From contig JALONT010000032.1 of assembly GCA_025454795.1 (NCBI GenBank), forward strand, positions 1 through 64,000: a stretch of 64,000 bases of DNA. Direction: 5' to 3'. Made by a program: the position numbers and the translations under genes. Origin of the DNA: Bacteroidales bacterium (GTDB lineage Bacteria > Bacteroidota > Bacteroidia > Bacteroidales > VadinHA17). This document shows positions 19,122-28,533 of the stretch, in pieces (position 1 is the first letter of the stretch; each line of letters begins with the position of its first letter). The notes under the pieces are model-generated. The model saw only the letters and a list, made by a program, of their open reading frames with translations, was not told where the DNA came from and searched no databases.

Positions 19122-19805
19122 TTAGACGAGCCCCCCGTTAATATCCACCGAGGTCCCATTGACGTAATCTGCATTAATCAGAAAGTTAACTGCATTATAT
19201 ATATTTTCAGGATCACCAAGCTTATGCATCGGGATCATACTGATAATGCCTGACAGGAATTCTTCCGGGATTTCAGAGCTCATGCCTATATTAAAATAAC
19301 CTATATTCAATGAGTTTATTGTAATCCCCTTTTTTGCATTCTCAGCTGCAATGCTTTTTGTTAAACCCCAGAGACCGGCTTTAGATGCAGCATATGCACT
19401 TGTTCCGGGGATACCTTTTTGGGGCACAACAGAAGAGAAATTTATTATACGGCCATAATTGCATTCCCGCATAAATGGTAACAAAGCATAAATTACGTTA
19501 AATGTGCCAATCAGGTTAACCTCAATAACTCTTTTCCATTTTTCCTTATCAGCTTTATGGGCAATTGCATTGTAATTGACACCTGCACAATTGATTAAAA
19601 CGATCTTGTCTCCATGTTTGACAACCTCTTCAACCCAATTCTTTACATCATCATCATTTACTATATTAACTTTCGAAAAGTTGCCTTCTTTGAAGTTCGG
19701 TGTTGTTGAATTGTAAGTTCCGTACACCTCCTGTCCATCTCTGTAAAATTTTTCAAACAGATATGAGCCAATGCCTTTAGATGCTCCGGTTATTAAAACT
19801 TTCAT
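19122..19805 (-). CDS. Short-chain dehydrogenase/reductase (FabG-like)
   Basis: The product is 227 residues. The NAD(P)-binding motif is GASKGIG (7-13), NCAG is at about 72, the catalytic serine is in NFSSV (124-125), and the YxxxK pair is Tyr138/Lys142. The C-terminal MIPMHKLGDPENIYNAVNFL is typical of 3-ketoacyl-ACP reductase-like SDRs. It is immediately upstream of the KASIII gene, so the pair could do condensation and ketoreduction on one acyl carrier. No acyl carrier protein gene is visible nearby. Confidence 0.9.
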   Translation of the reverse strand: MKVLITGASKGIGSYLFEKFYRDGQEVYGTYNSTTPNFKEGNFSKVNIVNDDDVKNWVEEVVKHGDKIVLINCAGVNYNAIAHKADKEKWKRVIEVNLIGTFNVIYALLPFMRECNYGRIINFSSVVPQKGIPGTSAYAASKAGLWGLTKSIAAENAKKGITINSLNIGYFNIGMSSEIPEEFLSGIISMIPMHKLGDPENIYNAVNFLINADYVNGTSVDINGGLV

Positions 19806-19820
19806 GATTTTACTAATAAG

Positions 19821-20654
19821 CTAGTCAAATTTAAAGTTGCTTTCGAATGACCTTTCAGTATAAATCCTGATTCCCCATTTTCTGATATAATCTCTGAAAT
19901 CATCCGTAACATTAGTTTCCTGCCCTGAATACTCCATTGTTTCAAAATTTACAACAAAATCATCAATCCTTACCTTTGGATAACTGATTTCTATTTCAGG
20001 TTTTAAATCATGATATCTTGCTATTTTCATATAATTTTCAATGATTTCTTCAGTCTTTTGGATCTTTTGAGGCAAATTCAATCCTGATATTTCCTTTATG
20101 AATTTTACGGGAGATCCCACATAGATCCCTGTTTTGAGTAGACTTTTGGTAACGGTGGAATTTGCACCAATTACACAATTTTTTTCAATATTAACCCCCA
20201 TCAAAATTACAGTTCTGTATCCTATAATTACTCCATCGCCAATTGTAACGCCGGCAAAAGACGCAGGATATCCTTCAAGAACAGACAACCAGTATCCATG
20301 GGTTATTATAGCAACATCCTGAGATAAACCGACATCATTTCCTATTATTACAGGTTCACAAATATTAATGAAATTATTATGGATCGTACAACGGTCGCCT
20401 ATTTCAAAATTTGCATCAGGATGCTGTCTGCCTCCACCTCCGATCTGTAAGCCCTGAGAATGAAAAAGATGCTTTCCGAATCTGACATTATTTCCGCGAA
20501 TCAAAACATTATTCCCCAGACGACTGAAATCACCAATACAGAATTCACCTTTTACCGAAATCGAAATATTGTTGCCAAAACTAACCTTATTCCCGATATT
20601 TATTGATTTGGCAACAATTCTGATCTTCTTTTCTTTGTTTTCAAAAATCTCCAT
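19821..20654 (-). CDS. Hexapeptide-repeat (LbH) acyltransferase
   Basis: The product is 277 residues. Residues about 15-185 are left-handed beta-helix repeats ([LIV]-G-x4), for example IGNKVSFGNNISI, IGDGVIIGYRTVILMG and IGANSTVTKSLLKTG, with a catalytic-type His in AIITHG. A C-terminal extension of about 90 residues is unlike plain acetyltransferases. It lies 15 bp upstream of the SDR gene. With KASIII and SDR downstream it may transfer the acyl unit they make to a sugar. That linkage is inference. Confidence 0.87.
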   Translation of the reverse strand: MEIFENKEKKIRIVAKSINIGNKVSFGNNISISVKGEFCIGDFSRLGNNVLIRGNNVRFGKHLFHSQGLQIGGGGRQHPDANFEIGDRCTIHNNFINICEPVIIGNDVGLSQDVAIITHGYWLSVLEGYPASFAGVTIGDGVIIGYRTVILMGVNIEKNCVIGANSTVTKSLLKTGIYVGSPVKFIKEISGLNLPQKIQKTEEIIENYMKIARYHDLKPEIEISYPKVRIDDFVVNFETMEYSGQETNVTDDFRDYIRKWGIRIYTERSFESNFKFD

Positions 20655-20909
20655 TTATATCTGTTTATAACCTTTAATAAACTCTGAAAACCTCTGCAAG
20701 TTCTTCATTTTAAGACATCTGATCTGATTTTTAATCCCTCTTCTTTGAAACAAATAAAAAAGGGAGTGGTAAATGTAAGATTATTCCAGAGAAGCTCATA
20801 ATACAATATTATTGTTTTTTCGAACACACGTATTGTCTTCTTTTTCAGTTATTTTATTCCGGTATCATAACCTGATACACTTTTAAAATCTGGCGTCATA
20901 TAAATTGTT

Positions 20910-21749
20910 TCAGGTCCGTTTTCTTTGAAGCCGGAATTTCAGACTTAATAATAATTTTCCCCAGCTCATTTTATGTATCTTCAGAATGTACGGGTCAAAG
21001 AAGGAATTTCTGACACAAAGTCCTTCAGTATGAAAATCTGAAAGATCCAGTGTTCTGAGAACCGGGAATCCACGGTAACTGTTCAGCAAATTTCTATCAG
21101 AAATAATTTCAAGACAATAAGGTTTATCAGTTATCTGTATAATTTCATTCTTATTGTTCCAAAACCTGTCTCCTCTGCCGTAACATCCTGTAATCTCGGA
21201 GGATCCTCTCTTTTCGGCAACACTGATAAAATGGTTTGAAAAACTGTAATCAATATGGACCTTGGTTCTTATCTCGGGATTTAACATCAGGATCTTTAAG
21301 AAGTTAATCGCTAAAAAATCCTGCTCATGATAATTCTCACGGATCTTCTTAATAAAATCTTTATGAACAATGTCGTCATTATCAAGCCGGGTTGTAATCA
21401 CGTATTTGTGGTCATCATCGCATAAACTTATAACATCACTGCAATATTGTTTTATAAAATCATCATATCCTTCAACCCATTTTATTTTGATCTGGTTGCT
21501 GTAAGTTTTTTCAAGGTCAATGAATTTTTGTTTTACCGGGTCATTTGTGGTAACATCAAAATAAAGCAGCCATAAAAAATCTTTACATGTCTGGTTGATG
21601 ACTGAAGGGAAACAATACTTCATGAAAAGATCAACGCGGTGTCCAAGCCATTCATCTGTAAGTACTGAATTTCCAAGTTTGTCAGTGTTCCATGTATTAC
21701 CTGAACTCCTGAGATTGAATCTTGTTATGATAAAGTGCTTGTAATTCAT
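20910..21749 (-). CDS. Putative rhamnosyltransferase-family glycosyltransferase
   Basis: The product is about 279 residues. The ATG at 21749 is preferred over a TTG six bases upstream because AAAAGG is correctly spaced from it. The N-terminus (HFIITRFNLRS...W...LTDEWLGHRVDLFMKYCFPSV) and the metal-binding block VITTRLDNDDIVHKDFI match the family annotated as putative rhamnosyl transferase (GT-A fold, DxD-type motif DNDD). It is separated from the acyltransferase gene by about 255 bp without a gene. Confidence 0.82.
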   Translation of the reverse strand: MNYKHFIITRFNLRSSGNTWNTDKLGNSVLTDEWLGHRVDLFMKYCFPSVINQTCKDFLWLLYFDVTTNDPVKQKFIDLEKTYSNQIKIKWVEGYDDFIKQYCSDVISLCDDDHKYVITTRLDNDDIVHKDFIKKIRENYHEQDFLAINFLKILMLNPEIRTKVHIDYSFSNHFISVAEKRGSSEITGCYGRGDRFWNNKNEIIQITDKPYCLEIISDRNLLNSYRGFPVLRTLDLSDFHTEGLCVRNSFFDPYILKIHKMSWGKLLLSLKFRLQRKRT

Positions 21750-21777
21750 GCACAACCTTTTAGGTCTGAATATTAAT

Positions 21778-23046
21778 TTAAGAGCTTTTCAGGATCTTGT
21801 CGAGCTGCAGGGTAAGATTTTTCCTGGAGTACTCTGTATGAGGCATCAACAATGGTTCCTGTGTCTTCATTTTTTCAGTCAGATACTTTGTAATTTCTTC
21901 CGGTTCTTTTCCGCTGAAGATGCCGGTATGCCCGCAAAGCTTCAGGTGATAAGCTGCATCACCGTCATGAGGACCAATGTAAAGAACCGGTTTCCCGGCA
22001 GCAATATATTCAAATACTTTCCCGGGAGTTATTGCATCATTGTTCCTGGTTCCGGGGATAATAAGTAAAAGCATTGATGATTCAACCATGAGCTTAATTG
22101 CTTCCTGATGAGGGACATATGAGATAAACTCAGTTTTAGTAATGCTTAAATAACTGTTTATTTCAGCCTTGATCTCTGCAGGTATTGTCCCTGCAAAACG
22201 AAGAAGAAAATCAACACCCTCCTTTTCCAAAGATGCCAGGGCTGACAGTAATCCGTCAAGCGGATATACTTCTGAAAGCGTACCAACATATGTAATTGTA
22301 AATTTAGCGGGTAAAACGGAGCTGATTCCTGCAAAGTCATTTTCATCGTACCCGTTAGGGATGATATGCATTTTTAAGGAGATACCTCCGGTCTTTGAAA
22401 TGTAAGTCTTTGCAAGGTTATTGCCAACGGTTATGATCTGATCGGCTTTGCGTAACACCTCTTTTTCGTAACAACTGTCAATAGTCTTTGAGATAAGTGT
22501 CGGATAGAAAAGGTTGTAATAGTAAATATCCGTCCAGGTATCCCTGAGGTCTGCTATCCAGGTAATCCCGGGGAAGCGTTTTTTAAGACGGAGTCCGATC
22601 AGTTGTGTGGAATGAGGAGGACTTGTTGTGATAACATATTTGATGTCTTCCCTCCGGATAATATCAGAGGCCTTTCTGACAGCATAACTGTTCCATCCTC
22701 TGCGCGGATCGGGAATAAAAAAATTCCCCCTGATAAATCTGCTGATCTTGTTCTTCAGTCCCTTGCCCGGATTATTTGCAAATCCTCCTGATGGTATTTT
22801 TGAAGGATCTTTGCTGTAAAATGAAAAGTAATTGATCGCCTTAGTCCTGATAACTTCCACTTCAGGCGGTACTTCTCTGGCAAGAGAATCATCGGTAATC
22901 GGATAAGCTGCAAATTCAGGAGTAACAGTAAGGACAACCGGCTGCCATCCGGTAGAGGGAAGGTACCTGGTGAATTTCAACCACCGCTGAACACCGGCAC
23001 CCCCGCTCGGTGGCCAGTAATAGGTAAGGATCAGTACCTTATTCAT
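21778..23046 (-). CDS. Glycosyltransferase family 4 (GT-B)
   Basis: The product is 422 residues. The N-terminus MNKVLILTYYWPPSGGAGVQRW is diagnostic of the GT4 group common in Bacteroidota. A WIADLRDTWTD motif follows, and the C-terminal donor-binding region contains ITPGKVFEYIAAGKPVLYIG. It begins on the base after the stop of glyS, so it may be transcribed with it. It probably adds a sugar in the neighbouring glycan pathway. Confidence 0.9.
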   Translation of the reverse strand: MNKVLILTYYWPPSGGAGVQRWLKFTRYLPSTGWQPVVLTVTPEFAAYPITDDSLAREVPPEVEVIRTKAINYFSFYSKDPSKIPSGGFANNPGKGLKNKISRFIRGNFFIPDPRRGWNSYAVRKASDIIRREDIKYVITTSPPHSTQLIGLRLKKRFPGITWIADLRDTWTDIYYYNLFYPTLISKTIDSCYEKEVLRKADQIITVGNNLAKTYISKTGGISLKMHIIPNGYDENDFAGISSVLPAKFTITYVGTLSEVYPLDGLLSALASLEKEGVDFLLRFAGTIPAEIKAEINSYLSITKTEFISYVPHQEAIKLMVESSMLLLIIPGTRNNDAITPGKVFEYIAAGKPVLYIGPHDGDAAYHLKLCGHTGIFSGKEPEEITKYLTEKMKTQEPLLMPHTEYSRKNLTLQLDKILKSS

Positions 23047-24597
23047 TTAAAGCATCTTTAACAAGGCAGAAATTTTTACTTTTTCAGCAATGATATCATT
23101 TAGTTTTGAGATTGCAACACGTTCCTGTTCCATTGAATCGCGGTACCTGATAGTAACCGTCTTGTCATCAATTGTCTGGTGATCAATAGTAATGCAATAA
23201 GGTGTACCAATAGCATCCTGTCTCCTGTAACGTCTTCCAATTGAATCCTTGTCGTCATACTGGCAATTGAATTCAAACTTCAGGTCGTTTATGATCTTTT
23301 CGGCAATCTCCGGCAATCCGTCTTTTTTTATAAGAGGCATGATGGCAAGCTTGACCGGGGCAAGGAATGACGGGAGCCTCATTACGACTCTCATATCAGT
23401 GGTTCCGTCCTCTTTCTTCAGTTCCTCTTCCTGGTATGCTGCAGAAATTACCTGCAGGAACATCCTGTCAACTCCGATTGAAGTTTCAATTACATAAGGG
23501 ACATATGATTCGCCTTTTTCAGGATCAAAATACTGCAGTTTCTTTCCGCTGTATTCCTGGTGCTGTTTCAGATCAAAATCAGTTCTGGAATGAATGCCTT
23601 CAACCTCCTTGAAGCCGAACGGGAATTTAAATTCGATATCTGTTGCCGCATTGGCATAATGTGCAAGCTTAGTATGGTCGTGGAAACGGTAATTGTTTTC
23701 TCCGAACCCGAGAGCCTGATGCCATTTCATCCTTATTTCTTTCCAATGCCTGAACCAGTCCAGCTCACTGCCCGGCTGAACAAAAAACTGCATCTCCATC
23801 TGTTCAAATTCCCTCATCCTGAAAATGAACTGACGTGCTACAATCTCATTCCTGAATGCCTTGCCAATCTGTGCTATTCCGAATGGTATTTTCATTCTTG
23901 CTGTTTTCTGAACATTCAGGAAGTTCACAAAGATTCCCTGTGCAGTCTCAGGTCGAAGATAAATCTTGTTGGCACCTTCCGATGTTGAACCCATTTCAGT
24001 GGAGAACATGAGATTAAATTGTCTCACTTCTGTCCAGTTGCGAGTGCCGGAAATTGGACAAACAATCTCATTATCAATTATTATCTGCCGTAATTCTGCC
24101 AGGTCGGTGGCATTCATGGCTTTTGAAAACCGTGTATCTAGTTCATCGATCTTCGCCTGGTTTGTAATTACCCGGGGATTTGTCTCCCTGAACTTCTTCT
24201 CATCAAAGGCAGACCCGAATTTCTCACGGGCTTTCTCAACCTCCTTATTTATCTTTTCTTCAAATTTTGCCAAATGTTCTTCAATAAGCACATCGGCACG
24301 ATACCTTTTTTTGGAATCTTTATTGTCGATGAGAGGATCATTGAAAGCATCAACATGCCCGGATGCTTTCCATATTGTCGGATGCATGAATATTGCCGAA
24401 TCAAGACCCACAATGTTTTCATGAAGAAGGACCATGCTGTCCCACCAGTATTTTTTAATATTGTTTTTAAGCTCAACACCATACTGGCCATAATCATAAA
24501 CTGCACTTAACCCGTCATAAATCTCACTTGAAGGAAAAACATACCCGTACTCCTTGCAGTGTGCAACCAGCTTCTTAAAAACATCTTCCTGAGCCAT
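23047..24597 (-). CDS. glyS: Glycyl-tRNA synthetase (alpha2 type)
   Basis: The product is 516 residues, the length of single-chain dimeric glycyl-tRNA synthetases. Class II motif 2 is visible as FRNEIVARQFIFRMREFEQMEMQFF, and the C-terminal anticodon-binding domain starts around LAPVKLAIMPLIKKDGLPEIAEKI. The N-terminus has the expected YGFVFP-like segment (YGYVFPSSEIYDGLSAVYDYG). It charges tRNA-Gly with glycine in the cytosol. It is the housekeeping boundary of the glycan region. Confidence 0.97.
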   Translation of the reverse strand: MAQEDVFKKLVAHCKEYGYVFPSSEIYDGLSAVYDYGQYGVELKNNIKKYWWDSMVLLHENIVGLDSAIFMHPTIWKASGHVDAFNDPLIDNKDSKKRYRADVLIEEHLAKFEEKINKEVEKAREKFGSAFDEKKFRETNPRVITNQAKIDELDTRFSKAMNATDLAELRQIIIDNEIVCPISGTRNWTEVRQFNLMFSTEMGSTSEGANKIYLRPETAQGIFVNFLNVQKTARMKIPFGIAQIGKAFRNEIVARQFIFRMREFEQMEMQFFVQPGSELDWFRHWKEIRMKWHQALGFGENNYRFHDHTKLAHYANAATDIEFKFPFGFKEVEGIHSRTDFDLKQHQEYSGKKLQYFDPEKGESYVPYVIETSIGVDRMFLQVISAAYQEEELKKEDGTTDMRVVMRLPSFLAPVKLAIMPLIKKDGLPEIAEKIINDLKFEFNCQYDDKDSIGRRYRRQDAIGTPYCITIDHQTIDDKTVTIRYRDSMEQERVAISKLNDIIAEKVKISALLKML

Positions 24598-24736
24598 AAT
24601 TACTTTTGTTTACATTAGCGGAAGGTAAAAGTAATTCAAAAAGTTTGGTTTTACAACGCGATTTACCCCCAACACCCATACGCGTATCTTTTCTATCACC
24701 CTCTTATTTTATGCCTTTTGACTCTTTTGATCACAC

Positions 24737-24878
24737 GTACTCACCCCCTTCTTTTACCTCCCGCCGAAGCGGGACAGGCTCTCTCTGCTGACGCAAAGAG
24801 GGGGAATGATCATATATACAGTACTTTAAGCCCCCTCTTTCCGCCGGCTGGCGGAGAGAGGGGGTTGGGGGTGAGTAC
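24737..24878. repeat. 142-bp nested palindromic element
   Basis: The outer arms GTACTCACCCCC (24737-24748) and GGGGGTGAGTAC (24867-24878) are perfect inverted repeats. Inside are CCCGC/GCGGG (24760-24773), AAAGAGGGGG/CCCCCTCTTT (24795-24840) and CCGCC-ggct-GGCGG (24841-24854). It occupies most of the 356-bp glyS-nadB gap (24598-24953), which has no gene. Part of it recurs at 8.2 kb. Confidence 0.85.
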
Positions 24879-24953
24879 ATGGAGGCCTGGTAGAAGGCGA
24901 TAAATCCTAATAAATCTATTAGTATCTTTACCTGTTTTTCTATTATTTGTATC

Positions 24954-26531
24954 ATGAAGAAAAGAACTGATTTTCTTGTGCTGGGTTCAGGTATTGCCGG
25001 ACTGACATTTGCTCTTAAAGCTTCAAAATTCGGGAAGGTATCTGTTATTACTAAAGCAAATCTTGAAGACACCAATACACGCTACGCCCAGGGAGGTATA
25101 GCTGCCGTATTCAGGGAGCCCGATAACTTTGAGAAGCATGTCCAGGATACTTTGATTGCAGGCGACGGGTGTTGTAATGAAGAGGTTGTAAGGATGGTTG
25201 TGCGGGAAGCTCCGGAGCGAATAAAAGATCTAATAGATCTGGGTGTCCCATTCGATAAAAAAAAAGACGGCACTTACGACCTGGCACGGGAAGGAGGCCA
25301 TTCAGAGTACAGGATCCTGCATCACAAGGACAAAACCGGAGAGGCTCTTGAAAATACATTATTGAAGCAGGTTCGGAAAACCCCCAATATCGAAATATTT
25401 GAACACCATTTTGCAATTGAAATACTTACCCAACACCATCTGGGAGATGTGGTGAAACGAGGTTATCCCGATTTAAAATGCTACGGAGCTTACATTGCTG
25501 ACCTTAAGAACCAGAAAGTCATAACATTTCTATCAAAAGTGACAGTTGTTGCTACAGGCGGAATTGGTAATGTTTACCTGACAACAACCAATCCCGAAGT
25601 TGCTACCGGCGATGGTATCGCAATGGTTTACAGGGCAAAGGGAACGATTGAGAACATGGAATTTGTCCAGTTTCATCCAACAGCACTGTATGATCCGAAT
25701 ACCCGGCCGTCATTTCTTATTACAGAGGCTTTACGCGGATATGGAGCAATTCTGAAAAATATTGCCGGTGAAAAATTTATGAACCGGTACGACAGCCGTG
25801 GATCACTGGCTCCCCGGGATATTGTTGCGCGTGCAATTGATAATGAACTGAAGATGTGGGGTGATGACCACGTTTGGCTCGACTGCACCCATCTGGATCC
25901 TGCCGGGCTTAAAGATCGCTTCCCGAATGTATATGAACATTGTCTGGCCAAAGGGATTGATATTACAAAAGATATGATTCCAGTTGTCCCCTGCGCTCAT
26001 TATTCATGCGGGGGTATTAAAGTAGATATGGATGGGCAGAGCAATATCGACAGGCTTTATGCTCTTGGTGAAGTTTCATCAACCGGATTGCATGGTGCAA
26101 ACAGGCTTGCCTCAAATTCGCTCATCGAAGCTGCAGTTTATGGGCACAGGGCAGCAATGCATGCTGGCAAACGAATCAAGGAACTTGATTTCGAGGAGAA
26201 GATCCCTCTCTGGGATTACAAAGGGACAACCCACCTTGAGGAGATGGTGCTTATAACCCAGAGTATTAAGGAAGTACAGATGATCATGAGCAATTATGTC
26301 GGTATAGTTCGTTCAAATCTTCGTCTTAAAAGAGCAATGATACGCCTTGATATTCTTTATGAGGAAACAGAGAGTCTTTATAAACGATCCCTTATTTCGC
26401 AGAAGATATGTGAATTAAGAAACCTGATTAATGTAGGATATATTATTATTAAGCTGGCACAGAACCGACATGAGAGCATCGGGCTCCATTATTCTATTGA
26501 TTATCCTAAAAGTGCGGTTACCGAATTCTGA
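24954..26531 (+). CDS. nadB: L-aspartate oxidase
   Basis: The product is 525 residues. The FAD dinucleotide-binding motif is LVLGSGIAGLTFALKAS at residues 8-24. It is followed by TNTRYAQGGIAAV, the active-site region REGGHSEYRILHHKDKTG, and the second FAD-contact region ALGEVSSTGLHGANRLASNSLIEAAVYG, all typical of NadB rather than SdhA. It oxidises aspartate to iminoaspartate, the first step of NAD synthesis, using fumarate or oxygen. No nadA or nadC is adjacent. The downstream CPBP gene starts 6 bp later. Confidence 0.96.
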   Translation: MKKRTDFLVLGSGIAGLTFALKASKFGKVSVITKANLEDTNTRYAQGGIAAVFREPDNFEKHVQDTLIAGDGCCNEEVVRMVVREAPERIKDLIDLGVPFDKKKDGTYDLAREGGHSEYRILHHKDKTGEALENTLLKQVRKTPNIEIFEHHFAIEILTQHHLGDVVKRGYPDLKCYGAYIADLKNQKVITFLSKVTVVATGGIGNVYLTTTNPEVATGDGIAMVYRAKGTIENMEFVQFHPTALYDPNTRPSFLITEALRGYGAILKNIAGEKFMNRYDSRGSLAPRDIVARAIDNELKMWGDDHVWLDCTHLDPAGLKDRFPNVYEHCLAKGIDITKDMIPVVPCAHYSCGGIKVDMDGQSNIDRLYALGEVSSTGLHGANRLASNSLIEAAVYGHRAAMHAGKRIKELDFEEKIPLWDYKGTTHLEEMVLITQSIKEVQMIMSNYVGIVRSNLRLKRAMIRLDILYEETESLYKRSLISQKICELRNLINVGYIIIKLAQNRHESIGLHYSIDYPKSAVTEF

Positions 26532-26536
26532 AATAC

Positions 26537-27490
26537 ATGAATCATCTTGAATCCTCATTTACCGGGAAGAATTCTCTCTGGAGATACTTTATAATGATAG
26601 TTACGGTCTTCACGGCTTCAAATACAATCGGAGCATTACCATTACTGATAACAATTGGGTCCAGAACTGTCTCAGATCCTGGTATGCTTGAGAAAATGTC
26701 GGCTAATCCAGCCGACCTCTCTCCTCTCGGAATCGACCCTAATCTGTCTCTCCTGATGATGCTTTTTCCGTTTCTTGTCAGTCTGGCAGTATTTGTTATT
26801 CTGATTAAACCATTGAATGGCAGAACATTGATGCAGATAGTTAACGGAACCGGCAATTTCAGGTGTAAAAGGTTTTTTATTTCTTCTCTGGTCTGGCTTA
26901 TCGTATCTGCAATCTATTTAGTTGTCAGCCTTAAAATTGATCCTTCAAATTTCTCATTGAACAATATATCCGGAACACTCATCCTTCTGGTCATTATTTC
27001 GGTTCTACTAATTCCGTTCCAGACAGCATTTGAGGAAATTATCTTCAGAGGCTACATGATGCAGGGTTTTGCCGTGCTGGCAAAAAACAGATGGATTCCG
27101 TTAGTCATGACATCCTTATTATTTGCTCTGATCCATGGACTGAATCCCGAAGTTAAGGAGTTTGGCTTTTTTACAATGATGCCCCAATATCTTCTTTTTG
27201 GTTTGATCTTTGGTATAATAACAATTCTTGATGATGGTATTGAAGCCGCAATGGGAGCCCATGCTGCAAATAATGCATTTCTGTGCATTATGATAACAAA
27301 TAAGAATTCTGCATTGCAGACACAGGCCATTTTTGAACAGCATACAATTCATCCATGGTCTGAATTTGTATCTATGCTGTTTATGGGGATTCTTGTAATA
27401 GGTATCCTGAAAATGGTTTTTAAATGGAACCGCTTTTCAGCTCTCTTTGAAAAGATAGCTCCACAGCCAGGTGATATTCAGATGCCATAG
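26537..27490 (+). CDS. CPBP family intramembrane metalloprotease
   Basis: The product is 317 residues with about eight membrane segments. All three active-site motifs of the CAAX/CPBP (Abi) family are present: Glu166-Glu167...Arg171 (EEIIFRG), His200 (FALIHG) and His242...Asn246 (HAANN). It begins 6 bp after nadB and converges with dusB, overlapping it by 13 bp. Family members cleave prenylated or other membrane-associated peptides. The substrate here is unknown. Confidence 0.92.
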   Translation: MNHLESSFTGKNSLWRYFIMIVTVFTASNTIGALPLLITIGSRTVSDPGMLEKMSANPADLSPLGIDPNLSLLMMLFPFLVSLAVFVILIKPLNGRTLMQIVNGTGNFRCKRFFISSLVWLIVSAIYLVVSLKIDPSNFSLNNISGTLILLVIISVLLIPFQTAFEEIIFRGYMMQGFAVLAKNRWIPLVMTSLLFALIHGLNPEVKEFGFFTMMPQYLLFGLIFGIITILDDGIEAAMGAHAANNAFLCIMITNKNSALQTQAIFEQHTIHPWSEFVSMLFMGILVIGILKMVFKWNRFSALFEKIAPQPGDIQMP

Positions 27491-28491
27491 ATTGAAGTAT
27501 TATCATCAGTCCTTAAATCACCCCATTTCTGCCTGATCTCTTCAATTAAAACTTTAATTTCATCTACCTCCAGGGTTGTCAGAAGCTTCAGGCGCGTCTC
27601 CTTAAAATGAGGTAACCCTTTAAAGTAGTTGGAAAGATGGCGGCGCATCTCATAAATAGCTCTTTTACCATCTTTGTATTCCAGCGATTTATCAAGATGC
27701 AACAAGGCTAAGTCGGCTTTTTCATTCACAGCCGGTTCCGGTAAAAGTTCTCCTGTTACAAGATAATGTTTTGTATCCCTGAATATCCATGGTCTGCCGA
27801 CAGAAGCGCGTCCAATCATAATACCGTCGACTCCATATCTGTCAAACATCTCTTTTGCTTTTACCGGATTGTCAATATCTCCGTTGCCAATCACAGGTAT
27901 AAACATCCTGGGATTATTCTTTACAGCGCCTATCAGGGTCCAGTCGGCGACTCCTTTATAAAACTGGGCCCTTGTCCGTCCATGAATAGTAATAGCCTTA
28001 ATACCTGTATCCTGAAGCCTCTCTGCCACATCAACAATGATCCTGCTATCCTCATCCCAGCCAAGCCTGGTCTTTACGGTCACCGGAAGCTTAACGGCTT
28101 TTACAATTGCTTCAGTCATCTCAATCATAAGAGGGATATTCCTTAACATGCCTGAACCCGCACCTCTGTGGGCAATTTTCTTTACGGGGCATCCGAAATT
28201 TATGTCGATAAGCTCAGGTTGTGCCCCCTCAGCTATAAGTGCTGCTTCAACCATGGCATCAACAAGATGACCGTATAACTGAATACCAATGGGTCTTTCA
28301 AAATCATAAATGTCAAGCTTTCTGACACTCTTTCTACCGTCCCTTATAAGTCCGTCTGATGAGATGAATTCAGTGAACATAAAATCAGCTCCGTTGATCT
28401 TACAGATCATCCGGAACGAAGGATCAGTAATTTCTTCCATTGGAGCAAGGAACAAAGGATGATCCCCCAGCGATATGTTGCCTATAGTCAA
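27478..28491 (-). CDS. dusB: tRNA-dihydrouridine synthase DusB-like
   Basis: The product is 337 residues. The N-terminus SLGDHPLFLAPMEEITDPSFR is the Dus FMN-barrel start. The catalytic cysteine is in DINFGCPVKKI, and the FMN-binding C-terminal motifs are ITIHGRTRAQFYKG and IPVIGNGDI...GIMIGRASVGRPWIF. It reduces specific uridines in tRNA. Its 3' end overlaps the convergent CPBP gene by 13 bp. Confidence 0.94.
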   Translation of the reverse strand: MTIGNISLGDHPLFLAPMEEITDPSFRMICKINGADFMFTEFISSDGLIRDGRKSVRKLDIYDFERPIGIQLYGHLVDAMVEAALIAEGAQPELIDINFGCPVKKIAHRGAGSGMLRNIPLMIEMTEAIVKAVKLPVTVKTRLGWDEDSRIIVDVAERLQDTGIKAITIHGRTRAQFYKGVADWTLIGAVKNNPRMFIPVIGNGDIDNPVKAKEMFDRYGVDGIMIGRASVGRPWIFRDTKHYLVTGELLPEPAVNEKADLALLHLDKSLEYKDGKRAIYEMRRHLSNYFKGLPHFKETRLKLLTTLEVDEIKVLIEEIRQKWGDLRTDDNTSIYGI

Positions 28492-28533
28492 GTGGATAGA
28501 TTTATAACGGGCAAAACGGATCCGTAAAAGCTT

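Noticed and set aside
20735-20780. Terminator from TCCCTCTTCTTTG / CAAATAAAAAAGGGA in the 255-bp gap
   Set aside because: The stem has mismatches and no T run follows on the relevant strand. Nothing else convincing was seen in 20655-20909.
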